Shown here piece by piece: positions 32,282-41,167 of a stretch of 64,000 nucleotides of DNA. Positions within the stretch are counted from its first letter, which is position 1; each line of letters opens with the position of its first letter. The DNA is from Bacillota bacterium (GTDB taxonomy: Bacteria > Bacillota > Clostridia > Christensenellales > SZUA-584), in the NCBI GenBank assembly GCA_023410475.1, contig JAEYPS010000006.1, forward strand, positions 62,001-126,000, read 5' to 3'. The notes under the pieces are model-generated. The model was not told where the DNA came from. It made no database searches and worked only from the letters and a program-made list of their open reading frames with translations. The translations under genes and the position numbers were made by a program.

Positions 32282-34056
32282 GCGACATCAGGCTTCTTCC
32301 GAAAAACATATCAGATAAGATAGCCGCTGGCGAAGTGGTTGAGCGCCCGGCCAGTGTCGTAAAGGAGCTTGTCGAAAACGCTATAGACGCAAAGGCAAGC
32401 GCTGTTAGCATAAGCATTTCGGGCGGAGGCATAAAAGATATATCCGTTACCGACAACGGCACAGGCATAAGCTCGGGCGACGTTGGCTTGGCGTTTGAAA
32501 AACACGCGACAAGCAAGCTGTATACGCTCAGCGACCTTGATTTTATAGCGACGCAGGGGTTTCGCGGAGAGGCGCTTTCGAGCATCGCCGCGGTATCCAT
32601 AGCCGAGATGAAGACAAAACGGCGCGAAGAAGAGGCGGGAACGCATATCCGCATAAGCGCAGGCCGCATTGATTATATCAAACCTGTAGGTATTCCCGAC
32701 GGAACGTCTATAAGCGTGAGCAACCTGTTTTACAACGTTCCCGCGAGAAAGAATTTTCTTAAAAAAGAAGCGCAGGAGGCGGCGTACGTATCCGACCTCG
32801 TATCGCGTTTTATACTCGCTTTTCCCGAAATATCGTTTCACTACTCATCGGATGGTAAAACTATATACCACAGCCCCGGAAACGGCGATTTGTTATCGGC
32901 AATATACTGCGTTTACGGTGACAAGATTACGGATACCATAGTGTATGTGGAGCATAAGGCTAACGATATTAGCGTTTCGGGATACGTATCAAGGCCGGGA
33001 ACGGTCATGAAAAACAGGCGTGCCGGCAGCGTATTCGTAAACCGCAGATACGTGAGAAACACCTTCTTGCACGACATGATAAAGAGTGCTTACGGCGAAA
33101 CGCTTGTCAAGGGAGATGTACCGTTTTTCGTTCTTAATTTAGATGTTGCGCTGTCTTCCGTCGACGTCAATGTACATCCTAATAAGCTTCAGGTGCGTTT
33201 CAGGGATTCGGCCGCGGTAGAGTATGTGATAAAGGAAGCGGTATCTGGGGCCTGCCGGGAGGTTAGAGGCAGCGTGAACGTTGTTATCCCCAAAGAACTG
33301 CCGCAAAGAAGCGTTGTCGAGATGCGGGCCACTGAGGACATGCAGCAGGAGTTTTTTCAGGGATTCAAAGCTCCAAAGCTTGAAGAACGCGAATCGCCGA
33401 TTACACGCAGCGCAAACGCGTATGTGTTTGAGGACAACGAAGAAGAAGCCCCCGTAAATAAGGACACCTGCTCCGGGCGTGATATTGCGTTTGAAACGGA
33501 CGGCTACAGATTGATAGGCTCACTGGGCGACACATACGTTCTCGTTGAGCAGGGGGGAGACCTCCTTATAATCGATCAGCATGCCGCCCATGAAAGGCTT
33601 TTATACGAGAAGTTTAAAAGCAGCGCTTATGCCGCGTCGCAGACGCTGCTCGAGCCCTGTGTGATAACTGTTTCTCACGAACAGAAAAACCTGCTCGAAG
33701 ACAACATGCAAGCTTTTATAGCCGCAGGGTTTGATATCGAGCCATTCGGCGCTCTGGAATATAAGATAAGCTCCGTGCCCTTTATTGCGGCAGGCGCCCC
33801 GGCGGCAGAGATAGTAAACGAAGCGCTTGGCGGCATAAACGGCGGGGGAGACATTGCTTTAAAGCGTAAGGTCATTATAAGAGCCGCCTGCCGCAGCGCC
33901 GTTAAGGCGGGCGATAAATTGAGCGAAGCCGAGCTGAAAAGCCTCGCGGACAGCTTTCTTAAAACGGGTATTATCCCGACATGTCCGCACGGGAGGCCGG
34001 TGATATTGGTTATTACTAAGAAACAGCTGGAAAAGAGCTTTAAAAGGGTCATATGA
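32278..34056 (+). CDS. mutL: DNA mismatch repair endonuclease MutL
   Basis: A 592-aa protein. The GHKL ATPase N-terminal part has VVKELVENAIDAKA, DNGTGISS and GFRGEALSSIAAV. The C-terminal domain has the metal-dependent nicking motif DQHAAHERLLYE and CPHGRPVIL, so it is an endonuclease-active MutL as in Firmicutes lacking MutH. The ATG overlaps the mutS stop by four bases, and the gene overlaps miaA by four bases, so the three are translationally coupled. Confidence 0.96.
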   Translation: MSDIRLLPKNISDKIAAGEVVERPASVVKELVENAIDAKASAVSISISGGGIKDISVTDNGTGISSGDVGLAFEKHATSKLYTLSDLDFIATQGFRGEALSSIAAVSIAEMKTKRREEEAGTHIRISAGRIDYIKPVGIPDGTSISVSNLFYNVPARKNFLKKEAQEAAYVSDLVSRFILAFPEISFHYSSDGKTIYHSPGNGDLLSAIYCVYGDKITDTIVYVEHKANDISVSGYVSRPGTVMKNRRAGSVFVNRRYVRNTFLHDMIKSAYGETLVKGDVPFFVLNLDVALSSVDVNVHPNKLQVRFRDSAAVEYVIKEAVSGACREVRGSVNVVIPKELPQRSVVEMRATEDMQQEFFQGFKAPKLEERESPITRSANAYVFEDNEEEAPVNKDTCSGRDIAFETDGYRLIGSLGDTYVLVEQGGDLLIIDQHAAHERLLYEKFKSSAYAASQTLLEPCVITVSHEQKNLLEDNMQAFIAAGFDIEPFGALEYKISSVPFIAAGAPAAEIVNEALGGINGGGDIALKRKVIIRAACRSAVKAGDKLSEAELKSLADSFLKTGIIPTCPHGRPVILVITKKQLEKSFKRVI

Positions 34057-34976
34057 GAAAAAACAGGTTTATAGTGATAACAGGGCCTACGGCATCCGGA
34101 AAAACGTTTGTATCGGTCGAGATCGCGAAGCGGCTTGACTGCGAAATAATATGCGCCGACAGCATGCAGATATATAAAGACTGTGACATAGGCACGGCAA
34201 AAGCTGCGCCGGACGAGCGGCAGGGCGTGCCTCACCATATGCTCGACGTTGTTCTGCCCGGCGAGGAATACTCCGTAGCCCAGTTTCAAAGCGCCGCGTT
34301 TTTGCTTATTGACTCACTGAACTCTAGAGGGATTACCCCAATAGTATCCGGAGGCACCGGGCTTTACATAAATTCTCTTACTTACTGCCTTGACTTCGGG
34401 AATGAAAAAAGCAGCGAAGCGCTTCGACAAAAATATTCACAACTTGCTGATGACAAAAGCCTGCCGTTTCTGTATAATATCCTTAAGGAAAAAGACCCAG
34501 AATATGCTAGTATAATTTCGCCTAATGACAAAAGGCGCATAATACGAAGACTTGAGATACTGGATGCGGGTATAGATAGCAAATATGACTTCAGAAAATA
34601 TAACGAAGCATATGATTATATAATTGCAGGGCTTACTATGCCAAGGGAAACCCTCTATCATAGAATAGACAAACGCGTAGATGATATGATGGATGCCGGC
34701 CTCTTAGAGGAGGCGCGTCGTATATACGAAACGTATGGCTGCGTAGGCGCGCTCAAGGCCATAGGATATAAAGAGTTAGTATCATACATAAACGGTGAAT
34801 ATGGTATAGATGAAGCGGTGAGGCTGATAAAGCGCAATACGAGAAGGTTTGCCAAGAGGCAGCATACCTGGTTTAAAAGGGATGAGCGTATAACCTGGTT
34901 TGATGTTTCCAAGTATTCCTGTATAGAAGATACCATTAATGATATAATCATTTATATAAAAGGAAAGGGGTTTTAA
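34053..34976 (+). CDS. miaA: tRNA dimethylallyltransferase MiaA
   Basis: A 307-aa enzyme that adds the dimethylallyl group to A37 of tRNAs reading UNN codons. P-loop TGPTASGKTFVS near residue 10, then CADSMQIYKDCDIGTAK and the conserved DVVLPGEEYSVAQF and GGTGLYINSL segments. It acts before MiaB (26128). The hfq start codon follows its stop by one base, an order conserved in many bacteria. Confidence 0.95.
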   Translation: MRKNRFIVITGPTASGKTFVSVEIAKRLDCEIICADSMQIYKDCDIGTAKAAPDERQGVPHHMLDVVLPGEEYSVAQFQSAAFLLIDSLNSRGITPIVSGGTGLYINSLTYCLDFGNEKSSEALRQKYSQLADDKSLPFLYNILKEKDPEYASIISPNDKRRIIRRLEILDAGIDSKYDFRKYNEAYDYIIAGLTMPRETLYHRIDKRVDDMMDAGLLEEARRIYETYGCVGALKAIGYKELVSYINGEYGIDEAVRLIKRNTRRFAKRQHTWFKRDERITWFDVSKYSCIEDTINDIIIYIKGKGF

Positions 34977-34977
34977 T

Positions 34978-35229
34978 ATGCAAAAATCCGTCATAGTTTT
35001 GCAGGATGTCTTTTTAAATCAGGTGCGTAAAGAAAAGGTACCCGTAACTATCCACCTTACAAACGGCTATCAGATAAAGGGCTCTGTGAAAGGATTCGAC
35101 AACTTCACTATTATTCTGGACAGCGAAGGGAAACAGCTGATGATATATAAGCATGCTGTATCCACCATAGCGCCGTCAAAATCTGTGTTCTTTACATTTT
35201 CGGACAAGCAGAAAGAAACACAAGAATAG
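34978..35229 (+). CDS. hfq: RNA chaperone Hfq
   Basis: An 83-aa Sm-like protein: QDVFLNQVRKEKVPVTIHL (Sm1) and IYKHAVSTIAPSK (Sm2, YKHAxS). The hexamer binds sRNAs and mRNAs. AAAGGAAAGGGG precedes ATG 34978. It closes the mismatch repair/tRNA modification cluster. Confidence 0.95.
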   Translation: MQKSVIVLQDVFLNQVRKEKVPVTIHLTNGYQIKGSVKGFDNFTIILDSEGKQLMIYKHAVSTIAPSKSVFFTFSDKQKETQE

Positions 35230-35232
35230 TTT

Positions 35233-36498
35233 ATGAGGATACTTGACAGCTTTGGGATAGGCGGGAAGATACAATCGCTGGTAAGCGGCGCCGAATCCCG
35301 ATTGGGGGAAATCTTTCGCTGTATAGAGGCGACTGCCGAATATAATCAATACAAAGTTATTGGCGCGTTTAGTGAAGAAAACATCTCTCCGCGGCATTTT
35401 GCCCCTACGAATGGTTACGGCTATTCGGATGAGGGCAGAGAGGCGCTCGCAAGGGTGTTTGCCCGCATTACAGGCTCGCAGGATTCTATTATAAGCCCGC
35501 ATATCGCTTCTGGAACTCACGCGATATCGCTGGCTTTATTTTCTGTCTTAAGGCCGGGAGAAACGCTTATCAGCGTCACAGGAAAGCCTTACGATACCCT
35601 CGGCAGCGTCATCGGCAGCAGTGCAAAGGATACAGGATCGCTTTTTGATTTCGGCGTAGAATACAGGCAGGTTGATCTGCTTACAGATGGAGCTATAGAC
35701 ATTGAATCTGTTGTAAACACATTAAAGAGTTGCGCAAAGCCAAAGGTGTTGTTCATGCAGCGCTCAAGAGGCTACGCTTGGAGAAAAGCGCTCCGGGTAA
35801 AGGATATAAAAGAGTTCGCGTCATATATCAAACGTATTTTCCCGGAAATTATAATATTCACCGATAACTGCTACGGAGAGTTCTGCGAAACGCAAGAGCC
35901 GACAGAGTGCGGGGCGGACTTAATAGCAGGCTCAATGATAAAGAATCCGGGTGGTGGACTTGCTCCGACCGGAGGGTATGTAGCGGGCAGATCAGAGCTT
36001 ATAGAGTTCGCCGCGAACCGCCTGACGTGCCCGGGGCTAGGTGCGGAAGTCGGCTCATACGAGGCATCGTACAGGCCGTTCTTCCAGGGGCTGTTTATGG
36101 CGCCGCACACCGTTGCCGAAGCTCTTAAGGGAAGCGTTTTGTACGCAAAGGTGTTTGAGGAGCTGGGCTATAAGGTGTTTCCCGCTCACGACGCTAAAAG
36201 AAGCGATATAACGCAATCCATCATGCTGGAAGACGAAAACCTTCTGCTAGCCTATACAAAGGGCATACAAAAAGCCGCCGCTGTAGACAGCAATGCGACT
36301 CCGGTTCCATGGGATATGCCGGGCTACGAGGATAAGATAGTAATGGCAGCGGGCACGTTCGTGCAGGGCGCTTCCATAGAGCTTTCGGCTGACGCTCCTG
36401 TAAGGGCGCCGTATATCGTATACGCTCAGGGAGGGCTTACATACGCGCACATGAAGCTTGGGCTCATGAGCGCTCTTGCCGAGATGCGTATTATCTGA
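35233..36498 (+). CDS. ynbB: PLP-dependent aluminium-resistance/methionine gamma-lyase family protein (YnbB-like)
   Basis: A 421-aa fold-type I PLP enzyme. MIKNPGGGLAPTGGYVAG holds the likely PLP-binding lysine; FTDNCYGEF holds the Asp that contacts the PLP nitrogen; DSIISPHIASGTHAISLAL is the cofactor phosphate region. The family is annotated as aluminium resistance or methionine gamma-lyase-like, but its physiological reaction is unsettled. It begins three bases after hfq, as in many Firmicutes, and overlaps lexA tail-to-tail by eight bases. Confidence 0.88.
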   Translation: MRILDSFGIGGKIQSLVSGAESRLGEIFRCIEATAEYNQYKVIGAFSEENISPRHFAPTNGYGYSDEGREALARVFARITGSQDSIISPHIASGTHAISLALFSVLRPGETLISVTGKPYDTLGSVIGSSAKDTGSLFDFGVEYRQVDLLTDGAIDIESVVNTLKSCAKPKVLFMQRSRGYAWRKALRVKDIKEFASYIKRIFPEIIIFTDNCYGEFCETQEPTECGADLIAGSMIKNPGGGLAPTGGYVAGRSELIEFAANRLTCPGLGAEVGSYEASYRPFFQGLFMAPHTVAEALKGSVLYAKVFEELGYKVFPAHDAKRSDITQSIMLEDENLLLAYTKGIQKAAAVDSNATPVPWDMPGYEDKIVMAAGTFVQGASIELSADAPVRAPYIVYAQGGLTYAHMKLGLMSALAEMRII

Positions 36499-37096
36499 AC
36501 ATCCTCAGAACGCCTATAACTTTTCCTAATATGCTCATATCTTTCGTATATATAGGCTGATATTTCTCATTTTCGGGCTGAAGCTTGAATCGCCCGTTTT
36601 CGAGGTAAAAACGTTTTACCGTCGCTTCGTCCTCTATCATAGCGACAACGATGTCTCCGTTTTGAGCGAAATCCTGTTTTTGAGCGATTATCCTGTCTTT
36701 ATCGAATATCCCCGCGCCAGTCATACTGTCTCCGCTGACGTTCAATATAAAGACGTCTTCGGTGCCCAGCAGCGAATAGGGGAGCGAGAGGTATTCTTCT
36801 ATATTCTCGACAGCAGTTATCGGCACGCCCGCGGCTACTCTGCCGACGATAGGTATGCGTACAAAGCGCTCCTTTGAGGCGCTGCCGTCAAGTATCATTA
36901 TCGTTCTGGGCTTTGCCGGGTCTCTTGTGATATAGCCCTTTGTCTCGAGCTTTGTAAGGTGCGCGTGCGCGGTGGAAGTGGACTTAAGATTCAGCGCGGA
37001 GCAGATATCGCGCACACATGGAGCGTATCCTGTTTCGTCGATATAGCGCTTTATGTACTGAAACACATCGTTCTGCCGTTTGGATAAGCCTTCCAT
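36491..37096 (-). CDS. lexA: SOS repressor LexA
   Basis: A 201-aa repressor. N-terminal winged HTH (RQNDVFQYIKRYIDETGYAP, then STSTAHAHLTKLETKGYI); self-cleavage site Ala89-Gly90 in GRVAAGVPI; catalytic Ser124 in SGDSMTGAG and Lys161 in EATVKRFY. RecA-stimulated cleavage would derepress SOS genes. AGGTGA precedes ATG. A consensus promoter and a LexA-type box lie upstream, so it is self-regulated. Confidence 0.96.
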   Translation of the reverse strand: MEGLSKRQNDVFQYIKRYIDETGYAPCVRDICSALNLKSTSTAHAHLTKLETKGYITRDPAKPRTIMILDGSASKERFVRIPIVGRVAAGVPITAVENIEEYLSLPYSLLGTEDVFILNVSGDSMTGAGIFDKDRIIAQKQDFAQNGDIVVAMIEDEATVKRFYLENGRFKLQPENEKYQPIYTKDMSILGKVIGVLRMFR

Positions 37097-37116
37097 AAAA
37101 AAATCACCTCGAGTTC

Positions 37117-37145
37117 ATGATAACAAATGTATATGTTTATGTCAA
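37117..37145 (-). promoter_or_regulatory. lexA promoter
   Basis: Minus strand TTGACA (37140-37145), 17-base spacer, TATCAT (37117-37122). The spacer holds AAACATATACATTT, a weak LexA-box look-alike. Confidence 0.8.
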
Positions 37146-37153
37146 CGTAATTA

Positions 37154-37167
37154 CAAACATATGTTCT
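37154..37167. promoter_or_regulatory. LexA-box-like operator
   Basis: CAAACATATGTTCT, close to the Gram-positive CGAACATATGTTCG box, ten bases upstream of the lexA -35. It touches the stop codon of the recombinase gene. Confidence 0.65.
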
Positions 37168-38201
37168 TATTCCTTGCGAAACTTTACCGCGCCGGACGCT
37201 GACCTGCGCCGCTCTTCGTCTATCGCAGCGTAATGCTTCCTTGTGGTGTTTACGTCCTTGTGGCCGAGCACGTCGGCTACAAGATAGATATCGCCCGTTT
37301 CCTCGTAAAGCATAGTTCCGTATGTGCTGCGCAGCTTATGAGGAGATATGTTTTTAAGAGGCACCGCGAGCTTCGCGTATTTCTTTACAAGCTCCTGAAG
37401 CGCCCGAACACTCATTCTTTTTCCTTGTAATGACAGGAACATGGGGGAGTCCTGACTGAAATTGGCAGCTGCCTTCCTTTCTTCGATATAGCGTTCAAGC
37501 GCAGCTTTTGTTTCCGCTCCGAAATATAGCATGACCTCATTACCGCCTTTGCGCAGAACCTTAAACGCGTTGTTTTTGAAATCGATGTCGCTGACATCGA
37601 GCGCGCAAAGCTCGCTGATGCGGATCCCGGTCGTCAGAAACAGCGTAAATACAGCGAGATCGCGTATTTTAGTTTTTTCATGGAATTTGAGCTGCGTATC
37701 CGTTAAACCTGAGCCCGAGTCTATGACATTCAGCAGCGAGAGCGCTTCGTCGCCGCTTAATCTTACGATGGGTTTTTCGTGAATTTTTGGAGTTTCAAGC
37801 TTTGTGGTTACGTTTGTGTCTATTATACCTTTTTTATAATAATACTTGTATAAAGAGCGTACGGACGAGAGCTTGCGCGCAAGGCCTTTTTCGCCGTTTT
37901 CCACGACAGAATCATCGTCTTTATAATATAACGTAAGATACTCGAGATACACTTCAAAATCGTTTAAAGATATGTCCTGAATGTTTTTTGCGCTCATGCG
38001 CGCTATATCCTTGCCAAGCTCGCCGCTCAAAAAGTTAAAGAACAATCGAAGGTCGTACGCGTAGTTTATGCGCGTCAACAGAGACGTTCTTGGCTCGATG
38101 CCTCTGAAAAAATCAAGGCAGAAGGGCGGAAGCGTGGAAAGAACGCTGCGCAGCTTTTCCGTTTTCTGAATATTAAACTCTGTTTTGCTTAATTTGGACA
38201 T
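37167..38201 (-). CDS. XerC/XerD-like tyrosine recombinase
   Basis: A 344-aa recombinase with all catalytic residues: Arg194 (TTGIRISELC), Lys218, His288/Arg291 (SPHKLRST), His314 (GHKDV) and nucleophile Tyr324 (TRKHYAAI). The N-terminal SAM-like DNA-binding domain covers about residues 30-125. It may resolve chromosome dimers, as the tyrosine recombinase beside lexA does in several Clostridia; no dif site was seen nearby. It is slightly longer than Escherichia coli XerC/D (about 300 aa). Confidence 0.87.
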   Translation of the reverse strand: MSKLSKTEFNIQKTEKLRSVLSTLPPFCLDFFRGIEPRTSLLTRINYAYDLRLFFNFLSGELGKDIARMSAKNIQDISLNDFEVYLEYLTLYYKDDDSVVENGEKGLARKLSSVRSLYKYYYKKGIIDTNVTTKLETPKIHEKPIVRLSGDEALSLLNVIDSGSGLTDTQLKFHEKTKIRDLAVFTLFLTTGIRISELCALDVSDIDFKNNAFKVLRKGGNEVMLYFGAETKAALERYIEERKAAANFSQDSPMFLSLQGKRMSVRALQELVKKYAKLAVPLKNISPHKLRSTYGTMLYEETGDIYLVADVLGHKDVNTTRKHYAAIDEERRRSASGAVKFRKE

Positions 38202-38267
38202 TAAAAACCCGCTTTAATCTATACTGTTTCACTAAACTATGCGCAAAACATGTCTTTTACGCATAGT

Positions 38268-38732
38268 TTAAGATATCTGCTTCTGGTCCTCTTTTTTGGT
38301 GTTTTCCTTTATAGCCGCCCGTGCGAGGCTGTCGCATATATTGTTGTATTTATCGTCCGAATGCCCCTTCACCTTGCGCCAGTTCATTTTATGCTTGTCC
38401 GCAGCGTCCAGTATCTGCTGCCACAAGTCCTGATTTTCCACGGGTTTTTTCGCGGCTGTTTTCCATCCGTTTGTCTGCCAGTTATCTATCCAGCCCTTTT
38501 CAAACGCGTTATGTATATACGAGCTGTCCGTATGCAGCGTTACGACGCAAGGCTCTTTAAGCGCGCTTATAGCTTCTTTAACGGCCCTTAATTCCATGCG
38601 GTTGTTCGTCGTTTCGGGCTCAAAACCGCTTATCTGCTTTTCATTGCCTTTATAGATAAGAACGGCCGCCCATCCGCCCGGCCCCGGATTATATGAGCAC
38701 GCTCCGTCAGTGTAAATAATTACCTTTTTCAT
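38268..38732 (-). CDS. rnhA: ribonuclease HI
   Basis: A 154-aa RNase HI with the DEDD set: Asp9 (YTDGAC), Glu47 (NNRMELRAV), Asp69 (HTDSSY) and Asp134 (NICDSLARAA). It has the basic handle region (WQTNGWKTAAKKPV) of the bacterial enzyme. It removes RNA from RNA-DNA hybrids. The start overlaps the proC stop by four bases. Confidence 0.95.
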   Translation of the reverse strand: MKKVIIYTDGACSYNPGPGGWAAVLIYKGNEKQISGFEPETTNNRMELRAVKEAISALKEPCVVTLHTDSSYIHNAFEKGWIDNWQTNGWKTAAKKPVENQDLWQQILDAADKHKMNWRKVKGHSDDKYNNICDSLARAAIKENTKKEDQKQIS

Positions 38733-39529
38733 TGAGCGAGCGCCTTTGATTTCTTAGCGCACTGCTCTACAGCGGTAATGACCGCTCCTCTAAAGCCGCT
38801 CGTTTCAAGCGACCTTACAGCCTCTATAGTCGTGCCTCCCGGAGAGCATACAGCGTCTTTTAGCTCCCCGGGGTGTTTTTCAGTATCAAGAACTGTTTTC
38901 GCAGCGCCAAGAACTGTCTGTGCGGCAAGCTTTAACGCCTTGTCTCTCGGCAGGCCGCAAAGCACGCCGGCGTCCGAAAGCGCTTCTATAAACATATAGA
39001 CATACGCCGGGCCGCTTCCCGAAATGGCGGTGACCGCGTCCATCTGCTTGGACGGCGCGTACTCTATCTTTCCCATTGCGGCGAATATCTGTTCGACAAA
39101 CGCCTTGTGATCCTCCGAAAAATTGCTCGGTTCCTCGAAAACGCTCATGCCCTCCCCTGCCATAAGCGGGGTATTGGGCATGAGCCTGAGCACCTTTTTG
39201 TCTGCGCCGATGATTCCCTGTATCATTTTGGCGCTCCAGCCGGCCGCTATAGACACGATAGGCTTTTTTACCGACTGTATTTCGCCGAGAACGCCCATCA
39301 TAACATTAGGCTTTACTGCAATAAACAAAATATCGCACTGTTTTGCCAAATCGCTGATGCTTTGTGAGCAAGATATGCCAACCGTTTCTTTAAGTTCTTC
39401 AGTCTTTGCTTCATCGACATCGTACACATATATGTTTTTGGCGTCTATGATGTTTTTATCTACAGCGCCTTTAATGATGGCCGAAGCCATGTTTCCCGCG
39501 CCTATAAACCCGAGGCTCAGCTGATTCAT
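38729..39529 (-). CDS. proC: pyrroline-5-carboxylate reductase
   Basis: A 266-aa NAD(P)H enzyme making proline from pyrroline-5-carboxylate. Rossmann motif GFIGAGNMASAIIKGA at the N-terminus; SGSGPAYVYMFIEALSDAGV and the signature LKDAVCSPGGTTIEAV are present. AGGAGGATTC precedes ATG 39529. Four-base overlap with rnhA. Confidence 0.95.
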   Translation of the reverse strand: MNQLSLGFIGAGNMASAIIKGAVDKNIIDAKNIYVYDVDEAKTEELKETVGISCSQSISDLAKQCDILFIAVKPNVMMGVLGEIQSVKKPIVSIAAGWSAKMIQGIIGADKKVLRLMPNTPLMAGEGMSVFEEPSNFSEDHKAFVEQIFAAMGKIEYAPSKQMDAVTAISGSGPAYVYMFIEALSDAGVLCGLPRDKALKLAAQTVLGAAKTVLDTEKHPGELKDAVCSPGGTTIEAVRSLETSGFRGAVITAVEQCAKKSKALAQ

Positions 39530-39543
39530 TTTGAATCCTCCTA

Positions 39544-39572
39544 TTGACGTTGGTTTGCAAATTTATTATAAT
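39544..39572 (+). promoter_or_regulatory. promoter of tRNA-Trp
   Basis: TTGACG (39544-39549), 17-base spacer, perfect TATAAT (39567-39572), 15 bases before the tRNA. Confidence 0.85.
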
Positions 39573-39587
39573 ATCGTTTGTCACTTT

Positions 39588-39662
39588 AGGGGAGTGGCTC
39601 AACGGTAGAGCATCGGTCTCCAAAACCGACGGTTGCGTGTTCGAATCGCGTCTCCCCTGCCA
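39588..39662 (+). tRNA. tRNA-Trp (anticodon CCA)
   Basis: Acceptor AGGGGAG/CTCCCCT, anticodon loop CTCCAAA, T-arm GTGTTCGAATCGC, encoded CCA. Single plus-strand gene with its own promoter and terminator. Confidence 0.95.
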
Positions 39663-39673
39663 AAACATCGCAT

Positions 39674-39697
39674 AAGCGCCTTATAGGCGCTTTTTTG
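39674..39697 (+). terminator. terminator of tRNA-Trp
   Basis: AAGCGCC/GGCGCTT hairpin followed by TTTTTT. Confidence 0.85.
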
Positions 39698-39714
39698 CTA
39701 TTATTAGCTTATAT

Positions 39715-41148
39715 CTATACCCTCACATCGTCTTTAATATTAAGCGTGTTTTCGTATTGGCTAAGTATCGGTTTCACATATTCGTCTATAAACTCCTGTG
39801 TCTGTATTGCCGCGCATCCGGTAAATTTAACCGGGTCTAGCAGAGCGTCAATCTCTTCGCCGGATAACATAAAATTATCATCAGCTTTTATCAGCTCGAT
39901 AAGGTTGTTTGTCTGCCCGTGCATCTTAACGCGCTCGGCTGCCTGCATAGAGTAGACCCTAATGCTTTCGTGCAGCTCCTGCCGGTCTCCCCCGCGCTTC
40001 ACGGCTTCCATCAGTATCGTTTCCGTTGCCATAAAAGGAAGCTCCTGCTTTATCCTGCTCTTGATAACATTCTCATACACGACGAGCCCGGATGTTATGT
40101 TCATATAGAGGTTGAGTATAGCGTCGGCCGCCAGAAAGCCCTGCGGCAGCACTATGCGCCTGTTCGCCGAATCGTCAAGCGTTCTCTCGAACCACTGCGT
40201 AGAAGCCGTTACCGCGGCGTTTACGGGCAGTGAGATAAGGTATCGCGCGAGAGAACCCATACGCTCGCTGCGCATAGGGTTTCGCTTGTAGGCCATCGCG
40301 GACGAGCCTATCTGTTCTTTCTCAAAAGGCTCTTCTATCTCTTTAAGATTCTGGAGCAGCCGAAGGTCGTTACTGAACTTATACGCGCTCTGGGCGATTA
40401 GCGAAAGAGCGTTTAATACAATAGTGTCAAACTTTCTAGTGTACGTCTGCCCTGTCACTGGGTACGCGGACGAAAACCCGAGCTTGCCGCAGACCATGTT
40501 GTCGAGTTTATTTACTTTTTCGGCGTCTCCGTCAAACAGCGATAAAAAGCTTGCGCCCGTTCCGGTAGTACCCTTGGCGCCCCTGAGCTTATAGTCCTTC
40601 AATATGTTTTTTACAGCGTCAAGATCCATCAAAAGTTCCTGGATCCACAGCGCGGCGCGCTTTCCGACCGTCGTAAGCTGCGCTGGCTGAAAATGCGTGA
40701 ACCCCAGCGCCGGCAAGTCCTTGTATTCAAGCGCGAAACGCGACAGCCTGTCTATAACGTTCACAAGCTTTATCTCTATGGCTTTAAGCGCTTCATACAT
40801 TACGATAAGGTCTGTGTTGTCGCCCACAAAACAGCTTGTGGCGCCTAGGTGTATAATTGGCTTAGCTTTTTTACACTGCTCGCCATACGCATATACGTGG
40901 GCCATCACGTCGTGGCGCACGGCACGCTCGCGCTCGGCGGCAACATCATAGTTTATATCGCTCTCAAAGCGCTTCATTTCATCTATCTGCTCTTGCGTAA
41001 TGTCAAGCCCGAGCTCTTTTTCACATTCCGCTAGCGCTATCCACAGCTTTCTCCACGTTTTGAATTTTTTATCGTCCGAAAATAGCTCGGCCATTTCCTT
41101 TGACGCGTAACGCGTAATGAGCGGATTTTCGTATACGTTGGTCGACAT
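39715..41148 (-). CDS. purB: adenylosuccinate lyase
   Basis: A 477-aa member of the fumarase/aspartase superfamily catalysing two steps of purine synthesis. Signature GSSAMAYKRNPMRSERM at about residues 285-301; the catalytic His regions are GATSCFVGDNTD and GFTHFQPAQLTT. Length fits the long, eukaryote-like PurB branch found in many Clostridia. AAGGTGG precedes the start. Confidence 0.94.
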   Translation of the reverse strand: MSTNVYENPLITRYASKEMAELFSDDKKFKTWRKLWIALAECEKELGLDITQEQIDEMKRFESDINYDVAAERERAVRHDVMAHVYAYGEQCKKAKPIIHLGATSCFVGDNTDLIVMYEALKAIEIKLVNVIDRLSRFALEYKDLPALGFTHFQPAQLTTVGKRAALWIQELLMDLDAVKNILKDYKLRGAKGTTGTGASFLSLFDGDAEKVNKLDNMVCGKLGFSSAYPVTGQTYTRKFDTIVLNALSLIAQSAYKFSNDLRLLQNLKEIEEPFEKEQIGSSAMAYKRNPMRSERMGSLARYLISLPVNAAVTASTQWFERTLDDSANRRIVLPQGFLAADAILNLYMNITSGLVVYENVIKSRIKQELPFMATETILMEAVKRGGDRQELHESIRVYSMQAAERVKMHGQTNNLIELIKADDNFMLSGEEIDALLDPVKFTGCAAIQTQEFIDEYVKPILSQYENTLNIKDDVRV

Positions 41149-41167
41149 TCTTTACCACCTTAAAGCC

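Noticed and set aside
39471..39668. 65-residue minus-strand protein over tRNA-Trp
   Set aside because: It reads through the antisense of the tRNA and the start of proC.
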